Shown one piece after another: positions 60,351 to 64,000 of a stretch of 64,000 nt of DNA (positions are counted from its first letter, which is position 1; each line of letters starts with the position of its first letter). Origin of the DNA: Cydia pomonella (Eukaryota > Arthropoda > Insecta > Lepidoptera > Tortricidae). The DNA lies in the NCBI RefSeq assembly GCF_033807575.1, contig NC_084730.1, forward strand, positions 1,223,986 to 1,287,985. Direction: 5' to 3'. A program made the position numbers and the translations under genes. The notes beneath the pieces were generated by a model, which was not told the origin of the DNA, did no database searches, and worked only from the letters and a program-made list of their open reading frames with translations.

Positions 60351-60924
60351 CTTCTTGAAGAACCCCATGTCAATTTAATTTAATTTAATTTGGTTGGATT
60401 TAGTGGATGTGGCTTCTACATATTTAAACAAAATGATTATCCTGTCATACATGATTGATTAACCATTAGGTACCATAAGGTACCATTAGCTTGGAAGAGA
60501 GAGAGAAGTTATCATTAATCATTAGCATCAAAAACATAATTAACTAATGACTTACCTATTTATTTATTTGATCACATCCATTTCAACCGTTTGTACTTTA
60601 TTTACAATAACAATATTATTAAGACACTTGGTTTTAAAACGATACTTTTTTTTGTTTATAACTTATAACTTTGTTACTTTTTGTATTTCCGTTCACTGTT
60701 TTTTTCTGTTTTTTTTTTTCACTTCATATTATCACTGTTTGTACTTATTTAACACCAACATTATCCCATTTTTACTAAGTATTTTTTTCTATAAATTATA
60801 ACTCAATACAAACTTTATTATGTAATTAAAACAGAGAGACGTCTGGAATAGATAAAAGAGATTTTTTTATTGTTCAAAATCACAGAAATCGCAAAAGAAA
60901 TTACTAAATTTCTCGAAAAGCCTA
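60351..60924. other. No gene recognised
   Basis: Very T-rich. The 84-codon open frame at 60547 reads a hydrophobic, Phe/Tyr/Leu-rich string typical of AT-rich noise. Confidence 0.45.
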
Positions 60925-61150
60925 TTAAATAAATATTATAGGACATTATTACACAAATGGACTAAGTCCCACAGTAAGCTCAATAAGGCTTGTGTTGAGG
61001 GTACTTAGACAACGATATATATAATATATAAATATTTATAAATACTTAAATACATAGAAAACACCCATGACTCAGGAACAAATATATGCTCATCACACGA
61101 ATAAATGCCCTTGCCAGGATTTGAGCCCGGGACCATCGGCTTCAACACTA
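60925..61150 (-). mobile_element. SINE family A, head broken
   Basis: The body is complete, but the head ends at GGACCATCGGCTTCA (complement of the usual head), where unrelated sequence begins. Confidence 0.85.
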
Positions 61151-61484
61151 TACCACTTTTCAACACTAAATAATCTCCATACAATGATATTTTTTAGATC
61201 TTAGACTACATTATATTTATGAATTGTTAAACATCCACTCAAAACTGTTATAACACATTTAAAACCACCTCTAAAGTCACTCACATTGCGGTAATAACCA
61301 CTTTTTACAACGTTAACGGTATTTTTCGCGGTAATATCCACTCTATATTACGTTGAGTCATGCGGTTCCGACCGATGCATTGTGCGAACTGAGCCGCTCC
61401 GCCCTTGTGCGCTAAAGTTCGGTTTACATGTCCACATTGTAAGGGCTTGATATTTAGCATTTTTTAAATCATTTATTTATTTAA
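61151..61484. other. No gene recognised
   Basis: AT-rich, no match within the window. Confidence 0.35.
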
Positions 61485-61645
61485 CTGGTTGTAAGGCGTC
61501 ACGGTAGACTTCGTCGGAGATGGCGGGACGAACTTGATGTCTTCGACAGAGACTGGTGGGGATTTCCGAGGATAGGGACACGTGGAAGAATAAGAGGGAG
61601 GCCTTTGCCCAGCAGTGGGCCAGTATGGGCTCATAATAATAATAA
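61485..61645 (+). pseudogene. LINE C-terminal fragment and tail
   Basis: In the plus strand GACTTCGTCGGAGATGGCGG and GAGGCCTTTGCCCAGCAGTG correspond to the RxRWRD(D/E)L...EAFAQQW block found at 53790-53945, with frame breaks. A (AATAAT)n tail ends it. Confidence 0.75.
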
Positions 61646-61721
61646 TTATTTAGGGACTTCAACGTTTGGCTGTTTGTTGTTTAAATATGTATGTGTAGTA
61701 TGTAACAAAAAGTCTAAGGTC

Positions 61722-61962
61722 CTGTTTCACAATGTCCAAGTAAAGAATTGAATAGCTAATTAACAAATAAATTAACTGCCAGATAAAAACGCACTTTATC
61801 TACCCGTTGAGGTTGTGCAATAAAGAGGGTTTGTATTGTAATGTACAATATACTACATAAAGGTTGTCTGGAAGAGATCGCTCTTTAGCGATAAGACAGA
61901 CTGTTGTTTACCTTTTCTTGATTTTCTGTATTCTATGTATACCCTTTGGGTACGGAACCCTA
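61722..61962. repeat. Fragments: MITE arm, LINE 3' end, GGAACCCTAA end
   Basis: 61722-61815 matches the left arm of the 16901 MITE. 61820-61925 is the plus-strand LINE 3' end also at 21577. 61940-61962 reads CCCTTTGGGTACGGAACCCT and AAAAAC, the end of the 11424 family. Confidence 0.65.
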
Positions 61963-62217
61963 AAAACGGTCTTAAACAAAATGCAATTTGCAATCATTCG
62001 CCTATTTAAGTTTAAACCATGAATCTCCTTGAAAAATCAGGTACAGCGCCATATAAGCCCGGCGCTCACGTTTCGTTACGTTCGTGAGTCACAGATAACT
62101 ACTGTTCTCAATGATTATACACTTTGTACAGTCGGCGTCGGCTAAAAGTACCTGCATTGGACAGTTTTGCACGCGATACTCGTACATTTTTACAGGACAC
62201 ATTTTGGGGAGTGTGCT

Positions 62218-62545
62218 CTTCTTCCTCGCGTTGTCCCGGTATATTGCCACGGCTCATGGGAGCCTGCTGGGGTCCACTTGACAACCAATCCCAAGATTTA
62301 GCGTAGGCACTAGTTTTTACGAAAGCGACTGCCATCTGACCCTCCATTCCAGAGGGTAAAACTAGGCCTTATGGGGATTAGTCCGGTTTCCTCACGATGT
62401 TTTCCTTCACTGAAAAGCGACTGGTAAAGATCAAAAGATATTTCGTACATAAGTTCCGAAAAACTCATTGGTACGTGCCGGGGTTTGAACCCGCGACCTC
62501 CGGATTGCAAGTCGCACGCTCTAACCGCTAGGCCATCAGCGCTCT
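62218..62545 (-). mobile_element. tRNA-derived SINE, family B, full-length
   Basis: The head is at 62542-62470 on the minus strand with GGTCGCGGGTTCAAACCCCG, and the tail ends GACAACGCGAGGAAG at 62218. Two short frames overlapping it are SINE-derived. Confidence 0.9.
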
Positions 62546-63190
62546 CAAAGATCGCCATCTATCGAACCATCATCAGGCCCGTTCTCACCTACGCCTGTGA
62601 AACCTGGGCCACAACGCAGTCGGACGAAGTAAACCTTTTTTTTTATTATTACGAAAAGGTAAGCATTTGACCACAATCTCACCTGATGGAAAGTGCCGAT
62701 GTAGTCTAGGATAAAAGATGTCTATTCACTCTCGATTTAAAAAGGTCCAAGTTATAGTGAACTGGGAATAGATTTTCAGGAAGTGAATTCCACTCCTTAG
62801 CCGTTCGCATGATAAAGCTTGCGGTATTCGGGAGGAAAGTGCTACGAGAAATTTATGGTCCGTGAGAGGAGCCTGACGGTAGCTACCGGCAATGAACCAT
62901 GAACTTGAAGCTCTGATCAAACAGGAGACCATTAGGTTAGGTTTTGCAAATCCCAGCGGCTGAGATGGGCGGGTCACGTGGAAAGGATGCCCGATATGAG
63001 AGCCCCAAAAATTATGACTAGGTGGACGCCACAATAGAAAAGGCCTAGTGGTCAGCCTAAGAATAGGTGGCTGGACTGTGTGGAAGATCTTAGGAGAATG
63101 ATGCAGTATACCAACTGGAGGAAGGTTGCCAAGGATTGCGACAACTGGAGGAAAATAGTGGAGAAGGCCAAGACCCACAAAGGTTTGTAG
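62546..63190 (+). pseudogene. LINE C-terminal part split by an insertion
   Basis: The first part (62546-62635) reads KIAIYRTIIRPVLTYACETW, the region after the RT domain. The second (62945-63190) continues RLRWAGHVERMPDMRAPKIM, GQPKNRWLDCVEDLRRMMQY and NWRKIVEKAKTHKGL with a stop. One in-frame stop lies in the middle (TPQ-stop-KR). About 310 bp of another repeat, starting with a T run, lie in between. On the other strand a long frame opens by chance. Confidence 0.88.
62636..62944 (-). repeat. Insertion within the LINE fragment
   Basis: It starts with a T run (62636-62645) and includes ACCACAATCTCACCTGATGG, GAAGTGAATTCCACTCCTTA and GAGCCTGACGGTAGC. The T run means the element is on the minus strand with a poly-A tail, so it is a retroposed fragment, perhaps of a LINE whose end reads W-N-S-L-P. 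Confidence 0.6.
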
Positions 63191-63477
63191 CGTCATCGGA
63201 AGTGAGTAAGTGATATGGGATTAAATAATATTTCAGGGTCAAAATGGCAATTTCCTTGATCTTCCATACATTTAGGACAGACTTATATGATGTGACGTCA
63301 CATCACCTTATTTTGTTAGAGGCGTTTCAATCGTCGACTGCGAGCAGACTTTAACTTTCATTTCTGATCTTTGTGTTGCTTAAATGCCATGAGTCCTATA
63401 TAGACATTTGATTCTCAGGAAAATCAAGATCGTTTCAATCGTTTGACATTATTTACAAAAAACAGTCAAGTAGCCAA
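63191..63477. other. No gene recognised
   Basis: No coding frame or matched repeat. Confidence 0.35.
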
Positions 63478-63562
63478 CACACACACAGGCATAGGCTACG
63501 GAGACTGCTTACCATCAGGCAGGCCGTATGCTTGTTTGCCACCGACGTAGTATAAAAAAAAA
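63478..63562 (-). repeat. Family E repeat, 5' end only
   Basis: The minus strand reads ACTACGTCGGTGGCAAACAA and CTTACC-type blocks up to GGCTACGG (CCGTAGCC), preceded by a T run on that strand. Confidence 0.8.
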
Positions 63563-64000
63563 ATGTACTCCAATAGTTAACAGTGGCATATTAATCCTTA
63601 TAACTATGACATAAGGGCACACAGTTCAGCGTATTTTGTATGTTCGTGCGTGGAATATATTTACATTTAATTTACTGATGTTACGTAGGTCTTCTTATTG
63701 TTTTGATGTCTAAAAATACGTTTCCAGGAAAACTATAGGTCGGGCATACATATTAGAGCGTAAAAATAATGGATTCGACGGAAATTATTAAGTTTTTAAG
63801 GAAAACTATTTTTAAAATGACAGATAAGGTAATTAAGCTTCTTATAACTTTACTAGCCACTCCAAATATAGGTACGTAAATAAACATTACACATACTCAT
63901 ACCTTAGCAATTCTTGTATATATATTTAGGGGATCTTAGAAACGTCTCTAACGATTTCAATGAAGTTTTCGGGGGCCAAAAATCTATTTAGCTAGGTTAT
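63563..64000. other. No gene recognised
   Basis: AT-rich sequence up to the window end, nothing matched. Confidence 0.35.

Noticed and set aside
60547..60801. Small membrane protein of 84 residues
   Set aside because: The hydrophobic string reflects T-rich sequence. There is no codon bias, and the context is a run of repeats.
62726..63196. 156-codon minus-strand frame
   Set aside because: It is opposite to a LINE coding region and crosses an insertion. The plus strand has the recognisable LINE protein.
1..64000. CRISPR array, bacterial operon, phage or integrated virus
   Set aside because: The repeats have no regular spacers, and no viral or bacterial genes were recognised. The regular 113-bp array is an exon duplication.

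Overview
The window looks like nuclear DNA from an insect, most probably a moth or butterfly. That is inferred from AT-rich intergenic sequence, GT-AG introns full of insertions, very dense tRNA-derived SINEs, many palindromic MITEs, and several interspersed families of a kind familiar from Lepidoptera. There are no bacterial operons, CRISPR arrays or viral genes. Almost all of the sequence is transposable-element debris around one host gene.

The host gene lies on the minus strand between 38698 and 19230. It encodes a DENN-domain protein most like the DENND2 family (Rab guanine-nucleotide exchange factors). I could assemble eleven exons by matching splice sites, intron phase and the order of DENND2 motifs: 38593-38698, 37784-37976, 36806-36989, 34702-34841, 33428-33524, 30594-30841, 29539-29688, 22879-23059, 21339-21487, 19879-20002 and 19230-19526. 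They join in frame to 1869 nt (622 codons plus stop), covering uDENN, cDENN and dDENN. The 5' end was not found. Next to exon 3 is a tandem array of 113-bp units, each carrying a copy of the 3' part of the exon and its splice donor. A decayed copy of part of the cDENN exon sits in an intron at about 22.5 kb.

Layout. 1-19.2 kb: no host gene recognised; MITEs, SINEs, LINE fragments, and a SINE at 13.2-14.4 kb that received both a MITE and a LINE. 19.2-38.7 kb: the DENND2-like gene, with introns holding SINEs, a Tigger-like MITE, a DD37D mariner relic, a hAT-type element with a perfect 8-bp target duplication, and a Helitron-like repeat. 38.7-48.1 kb: SINEs, a Transib-like element whose ends begin with CACAGTG or CACTGTG, a twin-primed LINE fragment, and a Harbinger-like element that holds both a Helitron-like repeat and a LINE with an open 505-codon frame encoding RNase H. 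48.1-64 kb: no host gene recognised; more SINEs, LINE tails, and a large foldback repeat at 56.8-57.7 kb.

The mobile elements do not form a working system with the host gene. What can be learned here is the order of insertions and the local exon duplications. I found no clearly new biological system; the duplicated-donor array and the Transib-like element deserve attention first.
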